Source: Gigantopelta aegis
Taxonomy: Eukaryota > Mollusca > Gastropoda > Neomphalida > Peltospiridae
Direction: 5' to 3'
NCBI RefSeq assembly: GCF_016097555.1
Contig: NC_054711.1
Location: 29,924,462-29,988,461 of the forward strand
Length of the DNA stretch: 64,000 nt
Shown here: positions 34,781 through 45,674 of the stretch, one piece after another
How the letters are laid out: each line of letters begins with the position of its first letter
Numbering within the stretch: position 1 is the stretch's first letter
Notes under the pieces: model-generated
Database searches by the model: none
Told to the model about the DNA's origin: nothing
Seen by the model: the letters and a program-made list of their open reading frames with translations, nothing else
Position numbers and translations under genes: made by a program

Positions 34781-35759
34781 TTTTGGGTCAGGAATTTCAT
34801 TCACTTCAAAATACTGGTCTAATCTTTCGATATAGATAGGCCATGTTTCGACTATTTCATCAAAACAGTCCATTTTTCGACTATTTCATCAAAACAGTCA
34901 ATTTTTCCAACTGTTTGAGCCACTGTTTTTAGACCTACCGAAAATCCACGACCACAGAAATCATGAAATCAGCCATTGAAAAAGGAAATCCCATTTTCCT
35001 GGGAAAACATGGTTATTTCTACAAATGTTTTTTTTTAAATTTTACTTTTGTCGATAAACAGAAAGAAAGATTTGTTTTATTTAACGACACACTCAACACA
35101 TTTTATTTAAAATGGTTCGATAAACAGAGACCTTTTGACTTCTTATTCATTGAAATAACTTCATGCTTTCTTACTTGACTGGTAACTGACAATAACTTAA
35201 AATACATTGAAAGCAATGGCGCATAGCGCATCATGAAGTTGTCACTTTCGGTTTCCGATAATAACGGTATTAACCAAAATGTAACCGTAAACCGTTATTT
35301 AGCCCATTATTATGTATATATAGTAAATTAAATGTTGTTTTTATTTTTAAATACTTCCGAAATAAAAAATTCTGATTCACTGTATCAAAGATTATTTTTT
35401 TTAACAACATTTTCATTCAATAATTGTATCTTAAATTTACTAACATTTAAATTGTTGTTGAAACAGACTTAACCCAGACTGGCATCATTGATTGACAGAT
35501 GCCAGTATGTATTACAGTATATACTGTAATACAATAGGTCTAAGATACAGTATATACTGTAATACAATGCAATGTATCATTATTTGTTGCTGCTGAAACT
35601 GAAATTTAACCCAGACTAGCACCAGTGATTGACAGATGCCAGTGGCAGTATGTCTATTTCTTAAACTGTAATACTATTAGGTCTAAGATGTAATTATTCA
35701 ATCAAAATGTTTTTACGTGGTGGTGACATACTATAACATCATACATGTCGTTCTTCCCT
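34781..35759. other. Mostly unassigned; SINE B tail and a short duplication
   Basis: 35060-35112 is a family B SINE tail in reverse (ttatttaacgacacactcaa). Near 35468-35530 and 35608-35680 a ~60-bp stretch is repeated (aacccagactggcatcattg / aacccagactagcaccagtg), with a palindromic acagtatatactgt at 35515-35530 and 35550-35565. Possibly the 5' part of the hAT element that follows. Confidence 0.5.
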
Positions 35760-35787
35760 CATTTCAACCCGAACCATACCAAGTAAA

Positions 35788-36396
35788 ATGTCGTCTAACA
35801 GTAAGAAACTCAAACTTTCAAACATTACTACCGTCAGTCGGGCTAAGCAGTATAAAGACGACGCTTTGTATGCAGATGATGGGATCATGTTCTGCAAGTA
35901 CTGTAGCCATTCCATACATTTTACAAGGAACGATACCGTAAGAGACCACATTCGCTCCAAAAAGCATACTATAAGACTACTCAGTGATGCAAAATCCTCA
36001 AGCACAGCCCCAAAGCTACAAGTAACATTGGCGACACCGACAATATCCAGTGACCAACGCCGCAACTTCATTGAAGACTTTGTCTGCATGTGCACCCTTG
36101 CCGACATACCACTGGATAAGACAGACAAAATGCTACCTTTTCTAGTAAAGCATGCAAAGCAAGGCGGTGCATTGCCCGGTAGGAACACCCTCCAAGAATA
36201 CTACTTACCCAGTGTATTTGGTCGCTGCCAGAGAGCTATTACGGAATTACTACTGAGTACAACCATGATTTCTACCATAGCAGATGAAACCACTGATCAT
36301 TGGGACCGGTCAGTATTAAATATTCTTGAAGAATCAGAAACAAAGTGTTCATTATTGATGTACTTTTTCTTGAAGCTTGCAATCATCAAACATTGA
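35788..36396 (+). pseudogene. hAT-family transposase N-terminus (CGGBP1-like finger), truncated
   Basis: 202-codon frame starting MSSNSKKLKLSNITTVSRAK. It carries FCKYCSHSIHFTRNDTVRDH followed by IRSKKH, the C-x2-C...H-x5-H finger of CGGBP1-like hAT proteins, then RRNFIEDFVCMCTLADIPLD and ISTIADETTDHWDRSVLNI, where the ADETTD Asp is the first catalytic residue. Frame and homology are lost after ~36395. Later parts occur at 37974-38082 (plus) and 39590-39770 (minus), so the element is broken and rearranged. Confidence 0.75.
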
Positions 36397-36399
36397 GAC

Positions 36400-37796
36400 A
36401 GTCAATATTAAGATTTATTACATACCTATTCAATCTTACTATAGTGATAAAGGCCTTTTATCTTTGTTCATTTTCACCACTTTGAATTGCGGTAGCCGTT
36501 TGGTGAATAGCTTCATATTTAGTATCAAATTGCGCCAAAATAATTCCTCTACACCATCCTTTCAGTGACTTGTGGGTATGACTTAGCTGTAAGCCAATAG
36601 GAATCAAAAATTGACCATACACAAACTAGTTTGTTACTAGGCAGACATCTTAGCTAAGTGATATATGCCTTTTGATTGGTCAGTGACAAGGTCACTGCGG
36701 CTTTCTGGGTAATCTAAGCATTCAAGCTTACAGTGGTTCGTCGAAGGATAACACAAAGGAAGAAAAAAAAAGATGGCTGCGCCTACGGTTTTTGTTCGAA
36801 GAGCAATTCTTAAATGTGAATTTATGTACCATTCCAATCAGTTATTTTACTTTGTGATGATCTTAAAGTGAGTAATAAAGACGCTCTTCTTGCTAGAGCT
36901 TTCAGTGAGCTGAACAATTTATATTTAAGTGGAGCCAATTTAGTTAATGAGTGGACAAATGTAATTTTCCGATTATTCCTGGGATGTGGACGATCACGAT
37001 GACGGGGACGGAATTCGAAACCAAAATTTGTTCCTGGGTGGCCCAGGATGTGACTTTAGGAAAATGACGTTAGTTATTTCAAGAAAAAAATAAATAAAGG
37101 AAACAAAAAAGAGGAACAAATTATCGACAAAAAACACACACACAACTCTCCATGGATTATCTCTGGAATCGGAATGTTAAAACCATCTAAAAGTTATAAT
37201 AATAATAGTTTCACTCTGTATATTGTGTTTGACTTATTATTTTAGAAATTTACCATCTACTGGATTTTACTGCTTAATTTATAATTTGGAGCTTATATAT
37301 AGCTCATAAATTTGCTAAATGATTTTCACAACATTTTTAAAAAATGTTTACTATATATTAAATTATTTAATTTTATTGTATTTAACCACCCTTAACCTAC
37401 AAAACCTTTTTATTCATATAGTTTATGATTTAAACTTAATGTGTGCAAAATTTGAGAGCTGTACCTTTATTTTAAGTATATTGTCAAATTTAATTTTTTT
37501 GCGACATGCGACTGAATTCGCCAGGGTGGGTCACATATGTGCAATCTGGACCGGAACTTTTAAATGGGGAATTCCCTTTTTCTTTTTAGTGCAGTTAGTG
37601 CCTTTTATTTACTTAAGTCATATGTGATTTACAAATGACGTCATGTATTTGAAGCATTACACAAGGCTACTGCAGAGTATGATTCTTAACGTTAAATGAA
37701 TCCATGAAAGGAGTTTTGATCATAGATTTAACAGTGTTGTTATGACGTTAAATTAAAAACCTTTTTTGTAAAACATGAAAGAAGGTATGTAATAAG
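36400..37796. other. Unassigned AT-rich sequence
   Basis: Separates two pieces of the hAT relic. No transposon ends or genes recognised. Confidence 0.45.
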
Positions 37797-37973
37797 TACA
37801 GAACTTCACATACACACACATGTACGTTGTTTTCGCTTCATATTTATTGCACTTGTTTATTTTGCGAAAGAACATACCACTCAACCACTACGCGGTCTCG
37901 TGGTATATATTCTTGCGCAAAATATACTCGTGCAATAAATAGAAAGCGAAAACAACGTATATGAAGTTCTGTA
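37797..37973. mobile_element. Foldback hairpin element (~177 bp)
   Basis: Near-palindromic. The left arm starts tacagaacttca and continues cgttgttttcgcttcatatt; the right arm is agaaagcgaaaacaacgta and then tgaagttctgta. The loop is near 37875-37915. It lies directly upstream of a hAT fragment. Confidence 0.75.
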
Positions 37974-38082
37974 TACGTGTGACCACTTACGGGGTGCAAT
38001 ATAATGTTATCAAGTCTGTTGTTACTGATTCAGCAGCCTATTGCAAAAAGGCCTACCGCGATGTGTTATCGGCTACATTCAT
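37974..38082 (+). pseudogene. hAT transposase internal fragment
   Basis: Encodes YGVQYNVIKSVVTDSAAYCK followed by KAYRDVLSATF, the segment around the second catalytic Asp (VTDSAAY) in CGGBP1-like hAT proteins. Same family as 35788-36396. Confidence 0.65.
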
Positions 38083-38094
38083 AGAGCCACGCAC

Positions 38095-39213
38095 CAGACC
38101 TGCCAAACCTCCCGGATTCCACGGGAGTGTCCCAGTATTTGATCAAATCTCCTTTTACCTGTGCAGGAGACAATTTCTCCTGTTAAATGACATTTTTGTA
38201 AGCATAAAACAAAATTGATCCCGTTTTGCCAAAATAACATAAGGGAAGTAGCTCATTCTCATTCGGAAAATGTCGACTATACTTTCGGTTTCCGAGAATG
38301 TAACAGGCCGAATTGTCCCAACTGTTTAACCTTTGCCGAAGTAAGACTTGTGGGATATTTATATTGTTAAAAAAGCACATGGAGTTTATAAAATGACGTG
38401 TTATTATAATGTTTGTTGTCATCGTAATGGCTACGAAGCATGTTGCCGATAATTTAACAGGCTGTGTATTGCCATTCAGTGTTGCCATATATATAACTAT
38501 CCAATTTAGTTCTAATAACGCCTCTGAATTGTAAAATGTCTTTCCACTAGATTACATAATGCAACTATGACGAATCTGAAGTGCCAGACTCTGGCCCAGA
38601 GTTAACAGCGATGATGCACACAATGCATGTTAAAATCACATGTCACAGCAAGACAACGAAAAGACCAATTAGCTATATAAACATACTTGTGTCAGTTAAT
38701 TTTTGTGTCAGTTAATTTTGTATGTTTGCACAGTAAAATGTTGGTAACAACGGTACACTTCAAGAGATTATTTTTGTACAATTAATAAATGTTGTGTTTG
38801 ATATAAAGTTACTCACGGAAATGGGTATAATTCCGATAAATTTCACACGATGTCCGTAATGAGGTTTTACTTATGATTAATGGAAATACAATATTTATTG
38901 CATCATTATAATGATTTTAAATAAGTACCACGCCACTGTTCCTCATAATAGTAAAAACTGAATATTAATTTATAAGATTTATATAAATTTGTCTTACGTA
39001 CTTAGCTACACTAGCCACAAATGATGATGTAACGTTTAACCTGTAAGGCTGTAAGTGTAATACCGTAAATGTACTAATTAATTTTTTAATTTCTTGTTCA
39101 TTTTCTTAAATTTTTTGAATAAAAGAGTTATTTAAAAAAAGAAAGAAGTATTAAATCATAATAATATTTAAACTTTAAAAAAAAAATTAAAATAATAATA
39201 ATAATATATATAT

Positions 39214-39263
<50 letters not shown>

Positions 39264-39424
39264 TAAATGCCAAGATTTAAGGTTACCAAGTATATATGAC
39301 ATTATGTAGTGTTCATATAACTTTTTTTAATCTTGCGATTTTGGGTTAAATTAATTAATTTTTAAAATCTCCCGCTTTTTGAACACACCTCCTGCTTTCT
39401 CTTGACTAAAGGTTGACAGGTAAT
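38095..39424. mobile_element. Probable non-autonomous DNA element
   Basis: Left end agacctgccaaacctcccgg; right end as complement tacctgtcaacctttagtca. Related left-end sequence occurs at 11331. The interior is AT-rich with a (TA)n run at 39203-39260. No transposase seen, target duplication unclear. Confidence 0.4.
39203..39260. repeat. (TA)n microsatellite
   Basis: Alternating ta with one interruption. Confidence 0.97.
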
Positions 39425-39589
39425 TCTGTTCACTTTTGAAAAAGCCTTCGTATAAATGCATATACTCTGCATGGTAACAGGCTGCACTCATCCAAAAATG
39501 TTGAGATGGGAATAGGTGGAAGGTGGACAGAGGTGGCAGGTAGATATTCTCTCAAGGAATTGAGGTAACGCTGTTTACGCTGTAGCTTC

Positions 39590-39770
39590 TTGTTGAAAAC
39601 AGACTACCATGGATATGAGTGTGCAAACGTGAATCATACAGGCATGATTTTTTAATGGCTCTCCTACTAAATCAATCACATGCGCCAGACACAGTTTGTG
39701 TCCGCACTTGAATATATAAGTCACAGAAATTGCCGTTTTGTATGCAGATGATGGGTTCATTGCGGAATTT
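39590..39770 (-). pseudogene. hAT transposase fragment, inverted
   Basis: The minus strand encodes FKCGHKLCLAHVIDLVGEPL, the continuation of the hAT core seen at 37974-38082 but on the other strand. The plus strand near 39735 also repeats the tgtatgcagatgatggg phrase of 35865. Confidence 0.5.
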
Positions 39771-39784
39771 CTGGTTTCTTACTG

Positions 39785-40520
39785 CACGTTATAGTTGGGA
39801 TGGTGATACGAAAGTGTGTCTTTTTATCAATTGCCAATAAAGATGTTATATTTTGTTGGGTACCCAGCCATGTTGGCATTAAGGGTAACGAAAAGGCAGA
39901 TGTTGCTGCCAAGTCTGCTTTGAACTTGCCCCGTGTCCATGTTGGTGTCCCCTACAGTGATTTTAAATTTCATATTAACCAATATATCTTTTCGAAATGG
40001 CAGACGATTGGGACGGTGCGGTTGCGAACAAGCTTCATTCTATCAAGGCAGTTCTGCATGGGAGAGTGGCAGTCATCCTACAGGCGATGCAGGAAGGATG
40101 AAGTAGTCTTGTGCCATGCCCGCATTGGCCATACAAATCTGACGCATTCATTTATTTTAAAGAAGGACCCGCCTCCTCAGTGTGAACACAGTCAGTGTAC
40201 ACAAACTGTGCACCACATTTTGGTGGAGTGTGATCATCTCAAGCCGAGAAATGATATAGAAATGTTTTGGAATCGTTTAAATTACATTTTAATTGTAGGG
40301 TTTTTAAAACACTTTGACTTCTATACACAGTTTTAAAATATACTTACCTTGATGTATTATATTATACTTTTCCCCCACAGCTCCTTACACTGTGGTTTTT
40401 ACATGAATGTATATAAATAATATTTCCATGTGCTTACCATTTGTGACAACCAATAGCCGATGTGTTTTTGTGCTGGGGTGTCATTAAAGATTCATTCATT
40501 CATTCATTCATTCATTCATA
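39785..40520 (+). mobile_element. 3' end of a Nimb/I-type LINE with RNase H and (TTCA)n tail
   Basis: The 178-codon frame 39800-40336 encodes the C-terminal end of LINE ORF2. FCWVPSHVGIKGNEKADVAA is the RNase H C-terminal motif (HxGxxGNExAD). It is followed by LCHARIGHTNLTHSF and then Cys and His residues in QCEHSQC / HHILVECDHL, the Cys/His end domain of RNase-H-bearing LINEs. The 5' part is truncated. The 3' UTR ends in tcattcattcattcattcat at 40493-40520, a typical tail. It may be the same family as 7437-9820. Confidence 0.85.
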
Positions 40521-41006
40521 CTGCACAGAAAATCATGAAAATTGCTATTACCGCACGGAAAATCACGGAAATTGCAATTTCTCACACGTGAAAAATCGCG
40601 GAATCGGCCGATTTCCAACGTGGAATTTGCCTCTGTCAAACGTGGATTTTCGGTGGCTCTATGTTTTAGGTTTTATTACACAACCATTCAATCTTACTAT
40701 ATAAATACAGTCCTGAATACAAAAATGAAATACACTTTTCCGTATTCAACTCAACTGCCAGAATTATACCGTATTCAATGCTACTATTTATAGCACATGA
40801 TTACCGGGAATGCCCTTCGCGATATGTAAACAAAGTTGGTGCTTGGTTTGAATTGCCTAGTAAAACAGTTAACTGTTATGCATGTTTAAAAAGCTATTTT
40901 GTGCAAAATTTTAACTAAAAACAGACGAAAACGGTGACAAATATTTACAATTTAATGAGCGCGCTATGGGAACACTACTCACCAACAAGCTTTTAATCCA
41001 CGAGTA

Positions 41007-41386
41007 AGAAAGAAAGAAATGTTTTATTTAACGACGCACTCAACACATTTTGTTTACGGTTATATGGCGTCAGACATATGGTTAAGGACCACACACATTT
41101 TTAGAGGAAACCCACTGTCGCCACTACATGGGCTACTCTTTCCGATTAGCAGCAAGGGATCTTTTATTTGCGCTTCCCACAGGCAGGATAGCACAAACCA
41201 GGGCCTTTGTTGAACCAGTTATGGATCACTGGTCGGTGCAAGTAGTTTACACCTACCCATTGAGCCTTGCGGAGTCAGTTCAGAGTCAGTATCTGGATTA
41301 AAAATCCCATGTCTCGACTGGGATCCGAACCCAGTACCTACCAGCCTGTAGACCGATGGCCTAACCACTACGCCACCGAGGCCGGT
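41007..41386 (-). mobile_element. SINE family B, full-length
   Basis: About 380 bp in reverse. The tail is aaagaaatgttttatttaac with gcactcaacacattttg; the body is ggctactctttccgattagc and cttcccacaggcaggatagc; the tRNA-like head (complement) reads ccggcctcggtggcgtagtg, then ttaggccatcggtctacagg and gttcggatcccagtcg, with recognisable A and B boxes. Best reference copy for this family. Confidence 0.92.
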
Positions 41387-41489
41387 CAATCCACGAATAA
41401 GGTCGATGACAGTCAGTTTTTGGATCCTTGTTTTGGCTTCATACACAATAAATAAAACATATCCAACGGTAATTTGGTGATAAGATATA

Positions 41490-43694
41490 CAGTGGAACCT
41501 CGTTAGTCCGGACTCCATTACTCCGGAAACCTCACCTTACAGACGGTTTTATCACAAAACGAAACGACCACCCAGTAAAGTTATTCGTTAATCCGGATAT
41601 TCAGCTTCCAGAACCGGACGGTCATAATTCTGAACCAAACGTAAAAAGTAATGGCAAATTGCTTCATTTGACCGGTCACCACTGATTGAACATAAAAGCA
41701 ATCTGCCAATTAACGCTCAAGGAATCGACAGAGATAAAATGGCTGCACAGGGTCTCACATCGCAGTTTATTTAACCATTCACCTGAGTTTATTTAGCGTT
41801 AGTCGGATACAGCACGAGTGTTAACAAGAGTTTTTTGGGTTTTTTAAATGAAAGATTAAATACCCTATTCTTTAGTAAATGTCAGATTCGTGAGTTAATA
41901 CAATTTTGATCAACAGTTGTCAACAGGTCCGAACATATAAACAAATGTACGCCAATTATGACACAATTTGCTGTCAGTCACTATGTCGAGTCAACCAAAA
42001 AAAAGAAAACGTCATGAAATTACTGCCCACGAAAAGAGAGAAATCTGCCGGTATAAATTGGAAAATCCAAAAGCGAGTCTGGATGGCATGTCAAATTATT
42101 TTGCTAATAGTTTTGGCCACGGAATAGGAAAATCAACAATTGGTGACATTCTGAAGAAAAATAAAAAATGGCTTAATATAGTTGAAGATGAATGGTCACT
42201 TTCTAGATCGCGACATGCCAAGAACCATAAGTTAGAACAGGTTCTCTACCTGTGGCTAAGTGACATGTCCAGTCAGAATGCGGCAATCAATGACCAAATG
42301 TTGATTGAAAAGGCCAAACGTCTAGGAGAACAGATGAACGTAACTGACTTTGCTTGTCACGTTTCAAGTCTCGCCACAACGTTGCCAAAAACGTGTACGA
42401 AGGAGAAGCAGCAAGTGGCGACAAGAATGCAGTGGTTAGTGGGAGAGAAGAACTGAAGAAAGTGTTAAACGATTATGCACCAGAAGATGTTTCAACATGG
42501 ACGAAACCGGACTTTTTAAGCTGGGACCAAACTACACGTTAGCTTCAAAGCCTGTGAAAGGTGTTAAAAGATAGAAGGACAGGATAACAGTGGTACTTCG
42601 TGCAAATTCTACCGGTGATATAAAAATAAAGCCGTTTGTGATCGCGAAAGCTCGGAGACCATGTTGTTTTGGTAATGATTTCAACCCGGAAGTTTACGTC
42701 CGATATCGTAACAACAAGAAAGTGTGGATGATGTCGGACCTTTTTTGTGATTGGTTAAGAGCATTTGACAGGCAAATGAAATTGCGTGGTTGCAAAGTTA
42801 TTCATCTTGTTGACAACACGGTCAGCCATGCTTGTGGGAATGTGGCATTGAGTAATGTTAAAGTGCATTTTTTACCACCGAATACCACAGCACACATACA
42901 GCCAATGCATGCGGGAATTATTCGAGCATTCAAGGCACACTACCAACAGTATTTAGTGAGGTCGTTTCTCAAATGTGTTGAAGATGGCAAACTGCAAGTG
43001 CTGAATCTACGACAGGCGTTAAGATTCGTAAAGCAAGCGTGGGGTGAGGTGACATGTGTGACGATCCGCAACTGTTACCGGCATGTCAATATTCTACCTA
43101 GTTCAGAGACTGAAGCGCAGGATGATGAAGATGACGACATGCCATTATCTGAGTTACTTGAGTTGTTAAACGCATATAACGAGTCTGGTGCTGATAATGA
43201 CCAATCGTCTGCTTCGACGGCTGAGCAGTACGTTGACGTAGACAGCCAGGAAGAGACAGGCCAGTCACTTTCCAATGATGACATTCTGGATATTGTGTGT
43301 GATTCGAAAGACGCAGATAATCCAAGTGATGATGATGATAATGAGCCAGCTCCTGTGCCAGCCCCTTCAGCAAAGGAAGCCAAGACAAACATTGAATCGC
43401 TCGTAAGGTATTTTGAGACGATGGGTGATGAAAAAAACTTGGAACTCGTTCTCAGAATGCAAAACTCGTTTGCACCAAACTGTTCAATCAGACAACAAGC
43501 TATTACGAAGTACTTTGTGAACCACTGATGTAAACAACATTTGCCGTATGGCACATGTATATAGTTCTGACAAAAAATTAAGGTTTTTCATTTTTATTTT
43601 GTTTGTGAATCAAGAGGTTACTCATCACGTACATTTCAGTAAACTGGACGTTTTTTAAAATAACTATACTGTCCGGACTAACGAGGTTCCACTG
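41490..43694 (+). mobile_element. pogo/Tigger-type DNA transposon, full length, inactive
   Basis: 2205 bp bounded by perfect 24-bp terminal inverted repeats (cagtggaacctcgttagtcc plus ggac) at 41490-41513 and 43671-43694, and by TA target duplications at 41488-41489 and 43695-43696. One transposase gene in three frame segments lies inside (41968-43528). Perfect ends with a decayed gene suggest ends kept by recent mobilisation in trans or a fairly young insertion. Confidence 0.95.
41968..43528 (+). pseudogene. Tigger/pogo transposase, frameshifted, catalytic residue lost
   Basis: DDE transposase related to CENP-B/Jerky/Tigger. The first segment (41968-42350) has a CENP-B-type N-terminal helix-turn-helix (HEITAHEKREICRYKLENPK) and a second HTH around WSLSRSRHAKNHKLEQVLYL. 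The next (from ~42354) reads SRFKSRHNVAKNVYEGEAAS. The third (from 42491) has FNMDETGLF with the first Asp, LVDNTVSHA with the second, and LPPNTTAHIQPM where the third Asp of the family motif PMD is His (codon 42908-42910). Two frameshifts (near 42350 and 42470) and a TAG stop at 42572-42574 also break it. The C-terminal end is acidic. Not active. Confidence 0.93.
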
Positions 43695-43869
43695 TATTTG
43701 AGAAAAGGTACTTTTTATTTCTTTAATCTTTTAAAACTTAAAATTAATATTTTGTCCAAAATTATGAAGAAAAAAAAATACCCACCTGTAAACAGCCTTG
43801 TCTGCTTGTTATAGGAATTTGCCACAGTAAAGGTTAGTAGACTAGTTTTTATTTTAATGTGGCGAAGCA

Positions 43870-44187
43870 TCAGGGTTTCTTGTAGGAAATACACGAGTGG
43901 AATACAGAAATCATAAAACCACATAATATATGTAGTTTTGTCCATGTACATTTCGCGCACTTGGTATACAAGAGTTGCCTCCCTTGTTTGTCACAAACCC
44001 ACGCCGTCGAACGTTCAAACGGCGTGACGTAATTCATACAGCACTCAACTGCTATCACACGACGTTTAAATTCGGACCAATCATTTAACTCACAAGGTCC
44101 TTCAAACACTTGCGTAAATGTTCGCAATGGATAAATATCCATTTCTCGTCGCCAGTTGTGGTGTAGGCCTATTTTATCCAAACACAC
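43870..44187 (-). CDS. Unrecognised open frame (possible exon)
   Basis: 105-codon frame with LHHNWRREMDIYPLRTFTQV, FKRRVIAVECCMNYVTPFER and STAWVCDKQGRQLLY. It looks protein-like (Trp- and Cys-containing, balanced composition) and its GC is higher than its surroundings. It lies between exon D of the minus-strand gene and the Tigger element, on the same strand as the gene. An AG acceptor (ataaaatag) lies just upstream, and a donor-like cag|gtgggt follows ~80 bp after its end at ~43783. Could be an exon, a retroelement piece or chance. Confidence 0.3.
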   Translation of the reverse strand: MCLDKIGLHHNWRREMDIYPLRTFTQVFEGPCELNDWSEFKRRVIAVECCMNYVTPFERSTAWVCDKQGRQLLYTKCAKCTWTKLHILCGFMISVFHSCISYKKP

Positions 44188-44385
44188 ACCAATTCAATCA
44201 ACTTCCATTCTTTATTAATGGCGCTAACTGAACAGACAATCAACTCAACCAATTAGAATAAATGATACAATCTATCAAGGCAATTACTTGGGCCGACTTC
44301 GGTCGAGTTACTCTGATAACTAAGAATTATTTATCTAACTATATAACATCCGGGAAACGGAAATCTTGCCTGAATATGTATTTAC

Positions 44386-44565
44386 CTTTTCCTTATGATA
44401 ATATCCTTCTTTCAAGTGTGATATATCCAGATTATTTTTGCCAAGTCCATATTCGAAGCTCTTTTGTTTAACTTCATTTTTTACCTTCACATGGTATTCA
44501 ATATCACCGGCAGAATCCACGGGGTAAGTAGCAGATACCACTGGAAGGGTTAGTTTCGCATATTT
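44386..44565 (-). CDS. Duplicated exon D of an unrecognised minus-strand gene
   Basis: 180 bp, 60 codons, open, phase 0-0. Acceptor acattccag|aaatatgcg, donor aag|gtaaataca. Starts KYAKLTLPVVSATYPVDSAG and ends LKEGYYHKEK. Almost identical to exon C, ~15 kb away. It lies immediately downstream of the candidate first coding exon (45082-45175), which ends in phase 0, so the two can be spliced in frame. This gives an N-terminus MDDSWRPQ-KYAKLTLP. Confidence 0.72.
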
Positions 44566-44802
44566 CTGGAATGTAGATTAGTTATCTTTGTCAAACATAT
44601 TTATTACCTTATCTGGTTACATGAATTGTTAAATTTGGGAATCTTTGTTAATTAATGTTTTTGATATAAAAAAAACAAAAACCCTCTTATCTTCATTACA
44701 ACCTTTAAATTTAGTTCAATGGGATTTAAACATATATTGCCATACAATTTGGATCACCTATAAATTCACATGCTATAATATTAAGCAATTACATGTTTAT
44801 TA

Positions 44803-44968
44803 CAGTCAAACCTGCTCCATCTACTACCTGTATTATACAGCTACCTGTTTTAAGTGGCCATTTATTCTCCCAAATCTATTATTGGATAAACTGACCTGTA
44901 ATAAGCAGCCACCTGTCTTAAAGGATCACATGCTAAATCTCCCTTTGTCATTAACACAGATTGTACTG
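44803..44968. mobile_element. Short Tigger-type MITE with TA duplication (in exon block D)
   Basis: 166 bp, the same insertion as 29411-29577, flanked by TA at 44801-44802 and 44969-44970. It was copied with the exon block, not independently inserted. Confidence 0.75.
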
Positions 44969-45081
44969 TATATGCCATTTATTATGCAATTAATAACATT
45001 GACCTTCGAAAATAAATCATTATTGTTGGCTATCACAGTAGTCTAGAATATTATAAGTTAATTCAGTAAATATTTATTTAC

Positions 45082-45175
45082 CTGCGGTCTCCAACTATCG
45101 TCCATATCTGCCTTGTTTGGCTGGCACTGGAACCTTTAAATGATCACTTATACTCGTAGCTGAAGAATTCTCAGG
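45082..45175 (-). CDS. Candidate first coding exon of the duplicated-exon gene
   Basis: Donor ccgcag|gtaaataaat at 45082/45081, with the same gtaaataaat donor as the repeated exons. In-frame ATG at 45105-45103 gives MDDSWRPQ then the splice site in phase 0. An upstream in-frame TAA lies within ~70 bases, so this is the first usable ATG. Its 5' limit could be an acceptor (attgcag at ~45176) or a transcription start further up; the promoter is not identifiable. Joined to exon D it continues in frame. Confidence 0.5.
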
Positions 45176-45664
45176 CTGCAATTAGATGCACGCATGTTTG
45201 TGACATTAGTTGGTATACATCTAACAGTGTCCAAGCTTGGATTATTTGGCGCACTGAATACATCAAGGTCTCCACGAGTCCAAACTATCGAACTTGAGTA
45301 CTCGAGGGTCAAACTCGACCCAGACCCAGATACCCAACACTTACATTAGATGATAGTGTCTTTGTGAATGTAATTGTGTTTTATCTTCGGGGCATTGCGC
45401 CCGTGCTCCCCTCCCCCTCCCCTCGTCACTGGACACATTCAAGTCCTGAATGAAAATGTACACATTGTATTTCATTAAAATACTCAAAGACATTTCAATC
45501 ATGGGCTGAAATCAGCATCATGTACCTGTATCATATTCTCTTTTATCCAAAAACATTAATGTAAATTGGTCAAAACACCTTTCTTATGAGGTAATGCAAT
45601 ATATGCCTAATACCTCATTTAACAATGGTTTTTTTTTAGCTGAATTTTCTTTAATTTTAGGTAT
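45176..45664. other. Unassigned sequence upstream of the candidate first exon
   Basis: Would be the promoter side of the minus-strand gene. Includes a ctcgag-rich stretch at 45290-45340 and AT-rich DNA. No promoter motif can be asserted. Confidence 0.35.
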
Positions 45665-45674
45665 TCTGTTGAAT

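Noticed and set aside
41019-41518. Open frames on both strands near 41 kb
   Set aside because: They come from the family B SINE; the same peptides recur in other SINE copies (24221-24601, 57890-58099).
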